From positions 1,550,001-1,614,000 of the forward strand of contig NZ_CP074570.1 in NCBI RefSeq assembly GCF_019900845.1: a stretch of 64,000 nt of DNA, given 5' to 3'. Source of the stretch: Paraneptunicella aestuarii. GTDB lineage: Bacteria > Pseudomonadota > Gammaproteobacteria > Enterobacterales > Alteromonadaceae. The position numbers and the translations under genes were made by a program. Shown here one piece after another: positions 37,932 to 47,597 of this stretch; positions within the stretch are counted from its first letter, which is position 1; every line of letters begins with the position of its first letter. The notes beneath the pieces were generated by a model that had not been told where the DNA came from, searched no databases, and saw nothing but the letters and a program-made list of their open reading frames with translations.

Positions 37932-40466
37932 TTAATGAATTTCTCTTAGGGCGTGACTGTCTTCACCCTTGTTGCGAATGATGTGTTTTTCTAAAAAACC
38001 GCAACGTCTCATGGATTCATCGGTGACATCAATAATGTCGCCAACCCCGGTGACTTCCCACAAGTCTTTTTCCAAAGACTTTGCTTTATGCTGCGCATAC
38101 ATATTGACGTAACTCATTTCCAGACGAAGCAGGTCAGTATCCGGTCTGCCTGTGCGAGCCACAAAGATACGTATCGCGAAGAAGCGTCCTTGTTTTATGG
38201 CCTTGGCAATAAAATCCTGCTGTTCTTTTTCATCGCTGAAATGATCATAAAACACGCCTTTGAACGCTTCTTCCGGAGTGGCTGCATCGGGTTTATAAGC
38301 AATAAATAACTCACGGGCTACCGGGTTGGTGCTGGTAGACATGGTTTTTAATGTTTCCGGGATATATTGGCTGTCTTTCTTGTCTGCGCTGTACAGAGGC
38401 AATGCGGTTTGTGTATCTCGTTCCGGGCATCCATGGGTAAACATAGGAAGAAGGCGGTTGTAATGAGCTGGTTTGGTCATGGCATCCGGAACCAGGTGAA
38501 TACCGCGTTTTTTCAGGAAAAAGCCAATGTTTAGTACATTGTTGGCATAGATGTTTTTCAGCGCTTCGCCAATACCCGGAAACTCTTCTTCGTCCAGATC
38601 GGATTTTAGCTTCTTGCGATTGTTTTTAATCAACTCACTAAAGAAACGATAGGCTACCGGAATGGAAGTGGAATCTTCTTCTTTGAAGGTTTTGAGGTTC
38701 ACCACTTTGCCATCTTTTGAAATATTTCTGACTTCATAGAGTAAGCCTGAAAGCTCATATTTCTTTGTCATGGCCTGGAGTTTTGGCAAAGCCATTTCGA
38801 TGATGGCATAGGTATGGCCATCAAATGGTGTTTCTAATTCCAGTCTCATGCCGCCGGGTGAGACATCATCAGTGATCCCTTTGTAGATTTTGCCCAAGTG
38901 AGACAACTCAATCGGTGTTCTTAATTGGTAACGATTCTCTGCACGCAGGTTTTGGTATTTAAAGCGAAATACCGATAAAGGATCGGGCTTGCCGGTTTTG
39001 GCATGACCGAACTTTTTAATAATTGGAAGATGGTTTTTCGCTACCTGATACTTTTGATAGGCAATGGTCGAAACCGGATCGGTAATATCTGTAACCAGCG
39101 CGATATGGCTAATATGTTTAAGCTTCGCCAAAAGCCTTGGGGCGGGAGGCTGGTTTTCCTTACGCACATTGTCGCCGATATCATCGGGCAGTGACAGCGG
39201 CCTGAAACTCTGGTTTGATGAAGCTGTGGTTAGCTGGACTTTATAAATACGCCAGCTTGCCTTGCGAGAAGCAAAACCTTGATAAGCTTTTCTGATTTCA
39301 TCGTTTGAAGCCAGCTCAAAATTGCTGGCTGAATAAAAGAAGACTTTTTCGTTGCTCACATTGTTGAAGGCGTAAACGAAAAATTCATTCATGCCAGATG
39401 TGATGGCTTTGGTAATTCGTCTACTGTTAAGCAAGTTGCTAAAACAGAGTTGATTTTGTTCATCCGACCAATAATAAATCGAGGACTTATTACAGTCATT
39501 GCTAAGAATAAAGCGAGGACGGTAGATTTCGTCAATATGCTCAATGTAAACCGGGATCGAAGTAAAGTTAGGAATGTAGTATTGCTCGTAACTTTTACTC
39601 TGAATCGCTTGTAGCGTGTTGTCGATATTGACCTTGTAACGACGCTTGTTACCTTTGATGAATTGAGTCAGGAAGGTTTCAAAATTAGCGTGTTTGGGAT
39701 CTTCACTGCGTTTTAGACCTATGCGCTGTTCGTCGTCGTTACGTTCTATTTTCACAACCTTGTATGGGATGCCGTTTCGGCGATCCAGTGCATACTCACT
39801 TTCCAGCCCTCGGAAGAAAACATGGTAAGTCTCATTCATCTTAAAAATGGATTTGCTGTCTGTTTTAATGCGCAAACCGTTCACGGAAAGGTCGATTGAG
39901 GTGGCCTGTACCGATTTGTTGAGCTCTGAGAATAATTCCACATTGATAGCAAAGTTCATACGTTCTTCGCTACGTTGCGCATTACTGGCGAAGCAATGGG
40001 TAGGAACAATGTAGCTGACAGGTTCTTCTTCTGGTTCAGGTTTCGCTACCTGTTTATTGGCTGAAGTGTAAAGCGGGTTATTTTGGTGAGGGTCATCACT
40101 TTGACGTTCTTTTTGCTGCATTACCCGAAAGTTGTTTTCGGTGTTGTTTACGGCTTCATACACACCCAGTGTATATTCACCAAAAATACGCACCTGAGAT
40201 TCAAAGACTTCTCTGGCAACATCATCCATAAAGTGGGTAGTACCTTCGTGATCATGTGGGTGGCATTCGCCATCAACTCGGCCTCTGAGGTCTATGATTC
40301 GAGTACAGGGACGGGCAAGACGCTTTAGCTCCATTTTCAATAAAAAGCGCTTGGGTTTGGGCACTTTGGCAGCGACCTGATCCAGAATTTTATTGAAATC
40401 GGGCTCTTTTACAAAGGGCTTCAATTGCTCAATGATATCTCTATATTGTTCTAAGTCCTGATTCAT
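37932..40466 (-). CDS. Large PilZ-domain protein
   Basis: An 844-residue cytosolic protein without membrane segments. Two PilZ-like domains are visible: one around 165-265 (RSEERMNFAINVEL, then DLSVNGLRIKT) and one around 500-590 (RAENRYQLRTPIEL, then DDVSPGGMRLE). Both keep a basic RxxxR-like start and a (D/N)xSxxG motif, so c-di-GMP binding is likely. The remaining ~550 residues belong to no family I recognise. ATG 40466 is chosen over TTG 40469; no strong ribosome-binding site. Likely a c-di-GMP effector; a second, small PilZ gene lies beyond radA. Confidence 0.8.
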   Translation of the reverse strand: MNQDLEQYRDIIEQLKPFVKEPDFNKILDQVAAKVPKPKRFLLKMELKRLARPCTRIIDLRGRVDGECHPHDHEGTTHFMDDVAREVFESQVRIFGEYTLGVYEAVNNTENNFRVMQQKERQSDDPHQNNPLYTSANKQVAKPEPEEEPVSYIVPTHCFASNAQRSEERMNFAINVELFSELNKSVQATSIDLSVNGLRIKTDSKSIFKMNETYHVFFRGLESEYALDRRNGIPYKVVKIERNDDEQRIGLKRSEDPKHANFETFLTQFIKGNKRRYKVNIDNTLQAIQSKSYEQYYIPNFTSIPVYIEHIDEIYRPRFILSNDCNKSSIYYWSDEQNQLCFSNLLNSRRITKAITSGMNEFFVYAFNNVSNEKVFFYSASNFELASNDEIRKAYQGFASRKASWRIYKVQLTTASSNQSFRPLSLPDDIGDNVRKENQPPAPRLLAKLKHISHIALVTDITDPVSTIAYQKYQVAKNHLPIIKKFGHAKTGKPDPLSVFRFKYQNLRAENRYQLRTPIELSHLGKIYKGITDDVSPGGMRLELETPFDGHTYAIIEMALPKLQAMTKKYELSGLLYEVRNISKDGKVVNLKTFKEEDSTSIPVAYRFFSELIKNNRKKLKSDLDEEEFPGIGEALKNIYANNVLNIGFFLKKRGIHLVPDAMTKPAHYNRLLPMFTHGCPERDTQTALPLYSADKKDSQYIPETLKTMSTSTNPVARELFIAYKPDAATPEEAFKGVFYDHFSDEKEQQDFIAKAIKQGRFFAIRIFVARTGRPDTDLLRLEMSYVNMYAQHKAKSLEKDLWEVTGVGDIIDVTDESMRRCGFLEKHIIRNKGEDSHALREIH

Positions 40467-40823
40467 CAAATCGATAACCGCTATACTTATGACCGCTCAT
40501 TATTTGGCTGGCTTATTTGTTGCGTTTTTTGGTTGCGTTTGTTGCAGATCGCTTCGGCTTGCAAGCATTGCGCTTCAACTACAAGCTTATCGGCAGCAGG
40601 GCAAAAATCCTGCAGCCCGATAAGATTATTTCTAATTTCATAAATATGCAAATTATTTGCAAATGCGCTATTGAGCCACATTATTTCCTGCCATATATCT
40701 TGCGATACCTATTACAAAACGCCTGTCAAAGGTTGTACTTCTCTTATCAAGTTCAGCTAGAATCAACGCATTTTTCAACCTTTCTTGCAAGGATAATATC
40801 AAAAGGGAGCAACAGAGAGCACA
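40467..40823. other. Divergent gap between the PilZ gene and radA
   Basis: 357 nt without a credible gene. Overlapping frames on both strands have no family-like sequence or start signals. In E. coli serB precedes radA; it is absent here. AGAGAGC just before 40824 is a weak ribosome-binding site for radA. Confidence 0.45.
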
Positions 40824-42179
40824 ATGGCGAAATCAAAAACGGCTTATGTATGTAATGACTGTGGTGCAGATCATCCCAGATGGCAAGGTCAATGTAATGC
40901 TTGTGGTGCCTGGAACACATTAACTGAGATTGTGTTGGCAAGTGTACGAGTCGATTCCGGACGTAGTGGTTATGCCGGCAGCACTCAGGCAAAAGTACAA
41001 AACCTGAATGAAATTGATTTGCAGGCATTACCGAGATTTGCTTCTGGTTTTCAAGAACTGGATAGGGTACTCGGTGGCGGAATTGTTCCCGGCGCAGCCA
41101 TGCTTATTGGAGGCTCTCCCGGTGCGGGTAAAAGTACCTTGCTGTTACAGGTAATGTGTAAGTTGGCTGAAACGCGCAAAGCGATGTACGTGACAGGGGA
41201 AGAATCGCTTCAGCAAGTTGCAATGCGCGCTCAACGACTGGGTTTGCCGACAGATAAATTAAGGGTATTGGCGGAAACCAATGTAGAAAGCATTTGTAAT
41301 CTGGCGCAGCAGGAAAAGCCTGAATTGATGGTGGTGGACTCCATTCAGGTCATGCATATGGCGAATATTCAATCTGCCCCTGGCAGTGTGTCTCAAGTAC
41401 GAGAGAGTGCGGCCTATTTGACCCGTTATGCCAAGCAGTACAATGTGGCTATCTTTTTGGTTGGTCATGTGACCAAAGACGGTAGCCTCGCTGGCCCTAA
41501 AGTGCTTGAGCATTGTATTGACAGTTCCATGATGCTGGATGGTGATAACGATAGCCGTTACCGCACGCTACGCGGCAATAAAAACCGTTTTGGTGCGGTT
41601 AACGAGTTAGGCGTGTTTGCCATGACAGAGAAAGGCTTAAAGGAAGTACGTAATCCTTCTGCTATTTTCCTGAATCGTTCTGAGTTGCATTCGCCGGGTT
41701 CAACGGTGTTGGTTATTTGGGAGGGAAGCCGTCCTTTATTGGTTGAGATCCAGGCCCTGGTAGATTACTCACAAACTGGAAACCCTCGTCGTGTAGCCGT
41801 GGGAACGGAGCAAAACCGATTAGCGATGTTGTTGGCGGTGTTGCATCGTCATGGCGATGTACAAATGTCGGATCAGGATGTTTTCATTAACGTTGTGGGT
41901 GGTATTAAAGTGGCGGAGACGGGCGCTGATTTGGCCTTGTTGCTGGCTTTGGTATCCAGCTTCAGAAATCGTCCTTTACCCAGAGATTTGATTGTGTTTG
42001 GTGAGGTTGGGTTAGCTGGAGAGATTCGTCCGGTTCCTAATGGTAGTGAACGCTTATCAGAAGCATCAAAACACGGATTTCGCAAAGCAATTGTGCCAGC
42101 CGCGAATGTGCCCAAGCAGGATCTGGGCATGGAAATTATCGCGGTGACTCAGCTCAAGGATGCTTTGGAAGCGATATAG
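40824..42179 (+). CDS. radA: DNA repair protein RadA (Sms)
   Basis: Branch-migration ATPase related to RecA, acting in recombinational repair. The 451-residue protein has the N-terminal C4 zinc finger (CNDCGADHPRWQGQCNACGAW), Walker A GGSPGAGKST near residue 100, the RadA-specific KNRFGAVNE motif, and a C-terminal Lon-like domain (GGIKVAETGADLALLLALVSS). Length is normal. Confidence 0.97.
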   Translation: MAKSKTAYVCNDCGADHPRWQGQCNACGAWNTLTEIVLASVRVDSGRSGYAGSTQAKVQNLNEIDLQALPRFASGFQELDRVLGGGIVPGAAMLIGGSPGAGKSTLLLQVMCKLAETRKAMYVTGEESLQQVAMRAQRLGLPTDKLRVLAETNVESICNLAQQEKPELMVVDSIQVMHMANIQSAPGSVSQVRESAAYLTRYAKQYNVAIFLVGHVTKDGSLAGPKVLEHCIDSSMMLDGDNDSRYRTLRGNKNRFGAVNELGVFAMTEKGLKEVRNPSAIFLNRSELHSPGSTVLVIWEGSRPLLVEIQALVDYSQTGNPRRVAVGTEQNRLAMLLAVLHRHGDVQMSDQDVFINVVGGIKVAETGADLALLLALVSSFRNRPLPRDLIVFGEVGLAGEIRPVPNGSERLSEASKHGFRKAIVPAANVPKQDLGMEIIAVTQLKDALEAI

Positions 42180-42201
42180 CGCACTTTTAGTTCTTACCCT
42201 T

Positions 42202-42567
42202 CTATTCATCACTCACTGCTACCAGCGTATGTAGTTCTCGATGTAGCAGTGAGTCGTTTCCCATATTGAGTTCTATTAATCGACGTAGTTCCGTCATGCT
42301 GTCGATGTCCATTCTGTCGCTTTTTAAGCCCAAATGCTTGGCACCTATGTGGGTAATTTGCCCCTCAAATTGTATTGATGCTACTGACTCCATGAAGATA
42401 TTTAGATTAATAGAATCTCCTGCTTGGCCTTTAAATTGTTCTGGAATGGTTATGAGAGCGCCTTTGAGGGAAATATCAATAAGGTGACTAGACCAGACCT
42501 TGTCCTTTGAATGTAGCTCCACCTCTCCTGAAAGGAGAATGCGGGTAAAGTTACGTCGTTCACTCAT
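42202..42567 (-). CDS. Small PilZ-domain protein
   Basis: A 121-residue single PilZ domain: SERRNFTRILLSGEVEL provides the RxxxR motif and DISLKGALI the (D/N)xSxxG motif, so it should bind c-di-GMP. No other domain. Convergent with radA, 22 nt apart. Many such proteins tune motility or surface attachment; the target is unknown. Confidence 0.88.
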   Translation of the reverse strand: MSERRNFTRILLSGEVELHSKDKVWSSHLIDISLKGALITIPEQFKGQAGDSINLNIFMESVASIQFEGQITHIGAKHLGLKSDRMDIDSMTELRRLIELNMGNDSLLHRELHTLVAVSDE

Positions 42568-42737
42568 CTGGATGGTTACTTAAGCAACTGAAATGTCATG
42601 CGATTAAGTATAGTTAAGAATGAGCGTATGGAGAGAAATTAAAGGAATAGGTAAGACTAATGAGCCGCCCCCAGCCACAAGAACGTGGCTGAGAGTTGCT
42701 GATGCACTTATATTGATGGTTGATATGTTTGGTTGTG

Positions 42738-43883
42738 CTAAGCTACAGCCTCTTCCAAAATGGCACGGCAATGCTTGATGGTTACCGATTGCGTTTCGCC
42801 TAATCGCGCCAATCCATGTGCTTTCAGGTTTTTAACGATAGCGTCGATGGCTGTAGCTTTATCACCATTGTGTTCGGTTAATTGCGTTGCGACATCCAGG
42901 CTATGATAGAAGTCTTCGATTGCTTGAATAGTGCGCTCAGCCAGGTCTTCGCTGCTTTGAAGTCCAAATACGTTGCGTCCCATTTGCTCCAGTTTGGCGC
43001 GTTTCGATTCAATTTGATTGCGTAGTAACCATGGTTGGATTATTGCCAGAGAACGGGCATGATCAACGCCATAGAGCGCGGTCAGTTCATGTCCTATCAT
43101 GTGGGTTGCCCAATCCTGAGCCACGCCTGAGCCAATCAAACCGTTTAATGCCTGATTTGCCGCCCACATCAAATTGGCTCGCCATTGGTCGTCTTGTTCA
43201 TTGAAGGTCTCGCCCAGTCTTTTTAGAGCTTTAAGCAATGCTTCTGAGTAACCGTCTTGAACCAGTGCATTTTCTGGGAAGGTAATATACTGTTCACAGG
43301 TATGAACCCACGCATCCACGATGCCATTTGCCACCTGACGAGACGGAAGGGTTTTAACCACATCAGGATCCATGACTGCAAATTTGGGTTGAACCAGAGG
43401 AGAAAAAAAGACCAGTTTTTCCTGTGTGTCTTCATTACTGACAACCGAACCTGCATTGGATTCTGAACCTGTGGCTGGCAAGGTTAAAATGGCGCCAATA
43501 GAAACCGCATCTTCTATTCTCAGGCGCTTTTTCAATATATCCCAACCTTCACCATTATATTTAGCTGCGGCAGCAACATATTTGGCTCCATCAATGACTG
43601 AACCACCACCCACGGCCAGGATAAAATCAATATTATGCTCTTTTACCTGAGCAACAGCTTTGTCTAACACTTGAATCGTCGGGTTAGGTTGGACACCAGA
43701 GAATTCTTGCCAGTCATGATCTTTTAACGCATCGACAACCTGATCATAAACCCCGTTTTTCTTAATGGAGCCACCGCCATATAGCACCAACACTTTTTGG
43801 TCGGTAGGGATAAGGTCGCTAATGGATGCGATTTGTCCTTGTCCAAATTGAATTTGAGTTGGATTAGAGTAGGTAAATTTCAT
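42738..43883 (-). CDS. yqhD: YqhD-like iron/zinc-dependent aldehyde reductase
   Basis: Group III alcohol dehydrogenase of 381 residues. Long matches with E. coli YqhD include LYGGGSIKKNGV, LAVGGGSVIDGAKY, LTLPATGSESNAG and NGLIGSGVAQDWATHMIGHELTA. The metal ligands appear as Asp and His in VDAWVH, and two His in GHELTALYGVDHA. YqhD reduces short-chain and lipid-derived aldehydes with NADPH; the GGGS motif is the NADPH-binding loop. No yqhC-like regulator lies nearby. The downstream gap holds an inverted repeat (42672-42691) without T-run. Confidence 0.93.
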   Translation of the reverse strand: MKFTYSNPTQIQFGQGQIASISDLIPTDQKVLVLYGGGSIKKNGVYDQVVDALKDHDWQEFSGVQPNPTIQVLDKAVAQVKEHNIDFILAVGGGSVIDGAKYVAAAAKYNGEGWDILKKRLRIEDAVSIGAILTLPATGSESNAGSVVSNEDTQEKLVFFSPLVQPKFAVMDPDVVKTLPSRQVANGIVDAWVHTCEQYITFPENALVQDGYSEALLKALKRLGETFNEQDDQWRANLMWAANQALNGLIGSGVAQDWATHMIGHELTALYGVDHARSLAIIQPWLLRNQIESKRAKLEQMGRNVFGLQSSEDLAERTIQAIEDFYHSLDVATQLTEHNGDKATAIDAIVKNLKAHGLARLGETQSVTIKHCRAILEEAVA

Positions 43884-44088
43884 GATGAATACTCGAATGA
43901 ATTAGAAAAGAGGGATCGTTGTTTGACGCTGAAAAGTATAGAGGAGGCTTGCAGAGTGAACAAGTTAGGAATTGATTGATGACGGGAGACTTTTTCAAAG
44001 ATTTCCCACGAGTTATGTGACTTTACATTCAAGGCTTGGTATTTTCACGAGTATTAAATTTACTCACCTGAATTAATCTGGAACAGGT

Positions 44089-44931
44089 ATGAAGCAGTTA
44101 TTTCTTTTGATAGCGATTGTGGTCTTCTCGTTCACTGCTTTGGCTCAAAACACTCCTGGCAAATTTAACTTAAACAAAGCGCCTTTCTCCATTGGCGAAT
44201 CGATTAAATTTGATTCTCAAATATTACAGGAAAATCGGATTGTAAATGTCTATCTTCCTGCAAGCTATAGCGAAAATACTGATCGTAACTACCCGGTTAT
44301 CTACCTTCTTGATGGCTCAAGAGATGAGGACTTTATTCATATCTCAGGGTTGGTTCAATTTGGCTCTTTTTCCTGGATTAACCTGATGCCGGAATCCATC
44401 GTGGTTGGTATTGGTAATGTAGATAGAAAGCGGGACTTCACATTTCCTAGCCGTAACAAGCAGGATAAAGAGGAGTTTCCTACATCCGGAGGTTCTGCCA
44501 GATTTATCGAATTCATAGAAAAAGAGTTGCAGCCCTTAGTGCAAACACAGTACCGAGTGAGCGAAAGTACGACTATTGTTGGGCAATCTCTGGGAGGTTT
44601 GTTAGTAACGGAAATTTTGTATCGCAAACCTCAGTTGTTTGATAACTACGTGATTGTGAGTCCAAGCTTATGGTGGGATGACGAGTCTTTGCTTTTGGAA
44701 AAACTTCCTGAGCATTTGCAGGCTTCATCATTCAAGGGAAAAGTATTTATTGCTGTAGGAAAAGAAGGCCAAATTATGGAACGAATAGCGCGCCATTTGC
44801 ATGTTAAATTATTGAAGTCGCTTCCTCAGAATGAGCAGTTGGCGTTTCGTTTATATGAACAGCAAAATCATGGTGATGTATTGCATCTGGCCGCTTATGA
44901 CGCATTTAGCTTTTTATTTCAGGTTAAATAA
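44089..44931 (+). CDS. Exported alpha/beta-hydrolase esterase (EsteraseD/Fes-like)
   Basis: A 280-residue protein with a signal peptide (cleavage after ALA at ~19) and an alpha/beta-hydrolase fold of the putative esterase family. The nucleophile is Ser167 in VGQSLGG; the catalytic His is probably in QQNHGDVLH near the end; YPVIYLLDG marks the first strands. Relatives include enterochelin esterase-like and acyl-hydrolase proteins; substrate not deduced. Likely periplasmic. Divergent from the yqhD-like gene. Confidence 0.85.
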   Translation: MKQLFLLIAIVVFSFTALAQNTPGKFNLNKAPFSIGESIKFDSQILQENRIVNVYLPASYSENTDRNYPVIYLLDGSRDEDFIHISGLVQFGSFSWINLMPESIVVGIGNVDRKRDFTFPSRNKQDKEEFPTSGGSARFIEFIEKELQPLVQTQYRVSESTTIVGQSLGGLLVTEILYRKPQLFDNYVIVSPSLWWDDESLLLEKLPEHLQASSFKGKVFIAVGKEGQIMERIARHLHVKLLKSLPQNEQLAFRLYEQQNHGDVLHLAAYDAFSFLFQVK

Positions 44932-44947
44932 CCTTCACAGATCATCT

Positions 44948-44977
44948 CTACATAACCCCATATATGGGGTTATGTAG
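44948..44977. terminator. Perfect 30-bp palindrome between convergent genes
   Basis: Bases 44948-44977 equal their own reverse complement, centred on TATA between 44962 and 44963, with arms CTACATAACCCCATA. It lies between the stops of the esterase (44931) and the exonuclease (44984). It may be a bidirectional terminator, though it lacks flanking T-runs, or a protein-binding site. Confidence 0.55.
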
Positions 44978-44983
44978 CCAGTT

Positions 44984-45658
44984 TCAACTTAAATGCAGAG
45001 CCTTGGTTCTGATGAGCTGTTGCAGTTCTTCATTGCCTTTTGGCGAGAATTGGTGCAGTTGAACCAGAGCAAGTTCGATAGTCGCCATAGCATCATCCAG
45101 AGCATTGTGCGCTGGAGCTTCCTCCAGTCCATAACGATGGCGGCAGGATTTCAGCGTGAGCGCTCCGTTGACGATTGGATGTTGTTTCTTTTCCAGTAAA
45201 TAGCGTTCCATCTGCAAGGTATCGAAATAAACAAAATCCGGAAACTCTATGTTTAATTGAGTACAGGCGCGTTTTATCGCTGAAGAATCGATGAGGGCAT
45301 TGTGAAATACCCAAATATGCGAGTTTGCCATTACAAACAACTTTTCCAGAACTTCCTTCAAGTCTGCGCCTGCAATAATATCTTCATTGATGAGCCCATG
45401 AATTGTCGGGCTTTGGTGTAGATTGGCATCGGTACTTATGATGCTATGAAAGGCACTGGATAATTGAATCGCCTGGTGTTCACAGGCTACCCAACCCACA
45501 GAAACAATCTCGGCATCCTGCTCAAGGCTGGTGAGTTCCAGATCCAATGCAAGTAAGGGCAGCTCTTTAATGGCAATGTTGCGCCATTGTTCCGGTAATT
45601 CTGTATGAGTGAACAAGGAACGTTTAATGCGTTTAATCACGGAGGCTATACGGTTCAA
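44984..45658 (-). CDS. DnaQ-family 3'-5' exonuclease
   Basis: A 224-residue exonuclease-like protein. Exo I is D39/E41 (ALDLELTSL), Exo II the HNALIDSSAIKR segment and Exo III HNALDDAMAT, so the DEDDh catalytic set is present. It is not the polymerase III epsilon subunit; such genes sit next to CBS-DUF294 proteins in other gammaproteobacteria. It overlaps the upstream gene by 4 nt, so it is co-translated with it. The biological substrate is unknown. Confidence 0.88.
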   Translation of the reverse strand: MNRIASVIKRIKRSLFTHTELPEQWRNIAIKELPLLALDLELTSLEQDAEIVSVGWVACEHQAIQLSSAFHSIISTDANLHQSPTIHGLINEDIIAGADLKEVLEKLFVMANSHIWVFHNALIDSSAIKRACTQLNIEFPDFVYFDTLQMERYLLEKKQHPIVNGALTLKSCRHRYGLEEAPAHNALDDAMATIELALVQLHQFSPKGNEELQQLIRTKALHLS

Positions 45659-47496
45659 CTTGCAATCCCACCACTAAATTTCATTATTAAGCCTTGTTGT
45701 GCTTGCCTTATTTGCTGAAACGCTGATTTGAGTTGATATCTTTCGATAGATGATAGTTCGCTCATTGAGACAAGATTGTCTGTCGTGTTGTATGTAAGTT
45801 GATGACGCCATCTCAGTCGGTTCAGGAAGAACCAGATTTCTTTCAGATTACTACGATCTTTATTGTTCAATCCGCAACTATTGGTTAGAGCATTTAACCT
45901 GTCTACTGTGCTGGGTGCGGTAATACCTTCGGCTAATGCATAAATTCGGACGATGTCATTCACAATTGCTACAGCTTTTTCCTTGATGTTGATGCAGTCT
46001 TTGGATGGTGCTTTCTTTTCATAGGAAAATTGTCTGAATAAGGACAGCGGCACATCGACGCTATTGGCATGTCGTGCCAATGAGGCGATAAACATCGACT
46101 TTTGTAAGAGCCTGGTTCTGCTGCGAATAAACTCTTCGAATAGTTGTTCGTTACCCGATACGCAGCGAACATCCAGAAAAATATTAAAATGCATGATGGC
46201 GTCGCTGGTGGGGTTTTCTGACCAAACCCGAGCTCGCTCAATGGCTTTGGAAATGGACTTTCGTAAATCGGGATTGGAAGCCATGATGTTGCCGCCGCAG
46301 AATTTGATACCGCATTTCGCTAAGCCACTACATACGTAATCTGAAAAATCGGCGAAATATTGGCTTTCCTCGTCACTGGGATCTCTTTCCATTAAAAGGG
46401 CATTGTCTTGATCCGAACCGAGGTTCTGATCGCCCCTTGCTTGAGAACCATACACCATCCAGCAGTAATCCATAGGGGGCATTCCGTGCTGACTGGTGAA
46501 AAAGTCTATCAGCTTACGGGTCATGATATCTGTGGCTTGTGAAAGCACTTTTCCTGCGATATCAAAATCGCTAAAACGGCTGGCATAGGTCTTAAAATAA
46601 TGGGGAATTTGCCATGAAGCATTGACCAGCTCATACAGGTTGTTGGCTTTTGAAATATCATCAATCACTAACAAAATATTGCTACGTTGGGCACGTAATA
46701 TGTCTGAGGATGTCACCATGCCCAATACCGTGCGTTTACCTTTCTCGCTATTAGATTTAACAATAGGTAAATGGTGAATATTGTGTTGAGTCATCATGCT
46801 CAAAGCATCCAACATGGTTTTATCTCCGGTTGTTAAATGCGGATCCATGGTCATGATTTCAGAAACCGGGTAGCTGGGTGGCAACCCTTGAGCCACAACT
46901 CGGCTTCTAATGTCTTTGTCTGTGATGATACCTGCCAGACCGTTTTCGTCTGTGATCAATAAGGAAGAGATTTTCTGTTCAGTCATCAAGCGAGCGCAAT
47001 CTTCAATGCTTGTGTGAGCCGTAGTTGTAACAGGTGCTCGCTGTAGTTGTGTATCAATACGTTGATGCAACCAGATATTGGATGATTCATCCAATGGGTC
47101 GGAGTGAGTTTTTTTGTCGTATCGCTCAAAGAAACGAGGGATAGACGGGTTGGTTTTTTGCAACCGTTTTATGGTGGTTACCGGCAGAAAATAGATTAAA
47201 CCTGCTTCTTCAACATCCATCCTGAAATCGGGTATGTCATCCTCATAAAGAAGATGTAATCCAAAATAGTCACCTGCGCCGATAGGGCGGCTATGTCCTT
47301 TTTCGTGAACGATAAAGTGACCACTTTGGATTAAATACACATAGTCAGTGGAAGGGGGCATCACTTCCTGATGATTCTGAGCAGTGACATAAACCAGGTT
47401 GGCCTGCGCTGCTAATTCATTTAAATCATCATTCGCCAAGGCATCAAAAGGTGCGTGGCGTTTAAAGAAATCCAGAACTTGATTTGGAATATCCAT
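45655..47496 (-). CDS. CNB-CBS-DUF294 nucleotidyltransferase-like signalling protein
   Basis: A 613-residue cytosolic protein. Order of domains: a cyclic-nucleotide-binding-like domain (about 10-115), a CBS pair (about 155-275, TEQKISSLLITDENGLAGIITDKDIR and TQHNIHHLPIV), a DUF294 nucleotidyltransferase domain with VYGSQARGDQNLGSDQDNAL (GS...D-x-D metal motif) and a DUF294 C-terminal domain. The GlnD-like fold suggests nucleotidylation of a partner protein, controlled by adenine nucleotides, but no target is known. Lies between the symporter and the exonuclease. Confidence 0.9.
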   Translation of the reverse strand: MDIPNQVLDFFKRHAPFDALANDDLNELAAQANLVYVTAQNHQEVMPPSTDYVYLIQSGHFIVHEKGHSRPIGAGDYFGLHLLYEDDIPDFRMDVEEAGLIYFLPVTTIKRLQKTNPSIPRFFERYDKKTHSDPLDESSNIWLHQRIDTQLQRAPVTTTAHTSIEDCARLMTEQKISSLLITDENGLAGIITDKDIRSRVVAQGLPPSYPVSEIMTMDPHLTTGDKTMLDALSMMTQHNIHHLPIVKSNSEKGKRTVLGMVTSSDILRAQRSNILLVIDDISKANNLYELVNASWQIPHYFKTYASRFSDFDIAGKVLSQATDIMTRKLIDFFTSQHGMPPMDYCWMVYGSQARGDQNLGSDQDNALLMERDPSDEESQYFADFSDYVCSGLAKCGIKFCGGNIMASNPDLRKSISKAIERARVWSENPTSDAIMHFNIFLDVRCVSGNEQLFEEFIRSRTRLLQKSMFIASLARHANSVDVPLSLFRQFSYEKKAPSKDCINIKEKAVAIVNDIVRIYALAEGITAPSTVDRLNALTNSCGLNNKDRSNLKEIWFFLNRLRWRHQLTYNTTDNLVSMSELSSIERYQLKSAFQQIRQAQQGLIMKFSGGIAS

Positions 47497-47523
47497 CTCT
47501 GTTTACCTTTATGATTCAAGCCA

Positions 47524-47562
47524 TAAAAAAAGCAATGGTTCCAGGGAGTGAAACCATTGCTT
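47524..47562 (-). terminator. Rho-independent terminator after the symporter gene
   Basis: On the minus strand AAGCAATGGTTTC and GGAACCATTGCTT pair around a short loop, followed by a run of T (A at 47525-47530 on the plus strand). It would end the DUF4212-symporter transcript before the CNB-CBS-DUF294 gene. Confidence 0.8.
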
Positions 47563-47597
47563 GTTATTATGATTCAATAATTTGTCTGGGCACAATC

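Noticed and set aside
40517..40855. 112-residue plus-strand frame before radA
   Set aside because: No family features or start signals, and it overlaps the start of radA in another frame.
42672..42691. Terminator after the yqhD-like gene
   Set aside because: Good inverted repeat (CAGCCAC/GTGGCTG) but no T-run on either strand.
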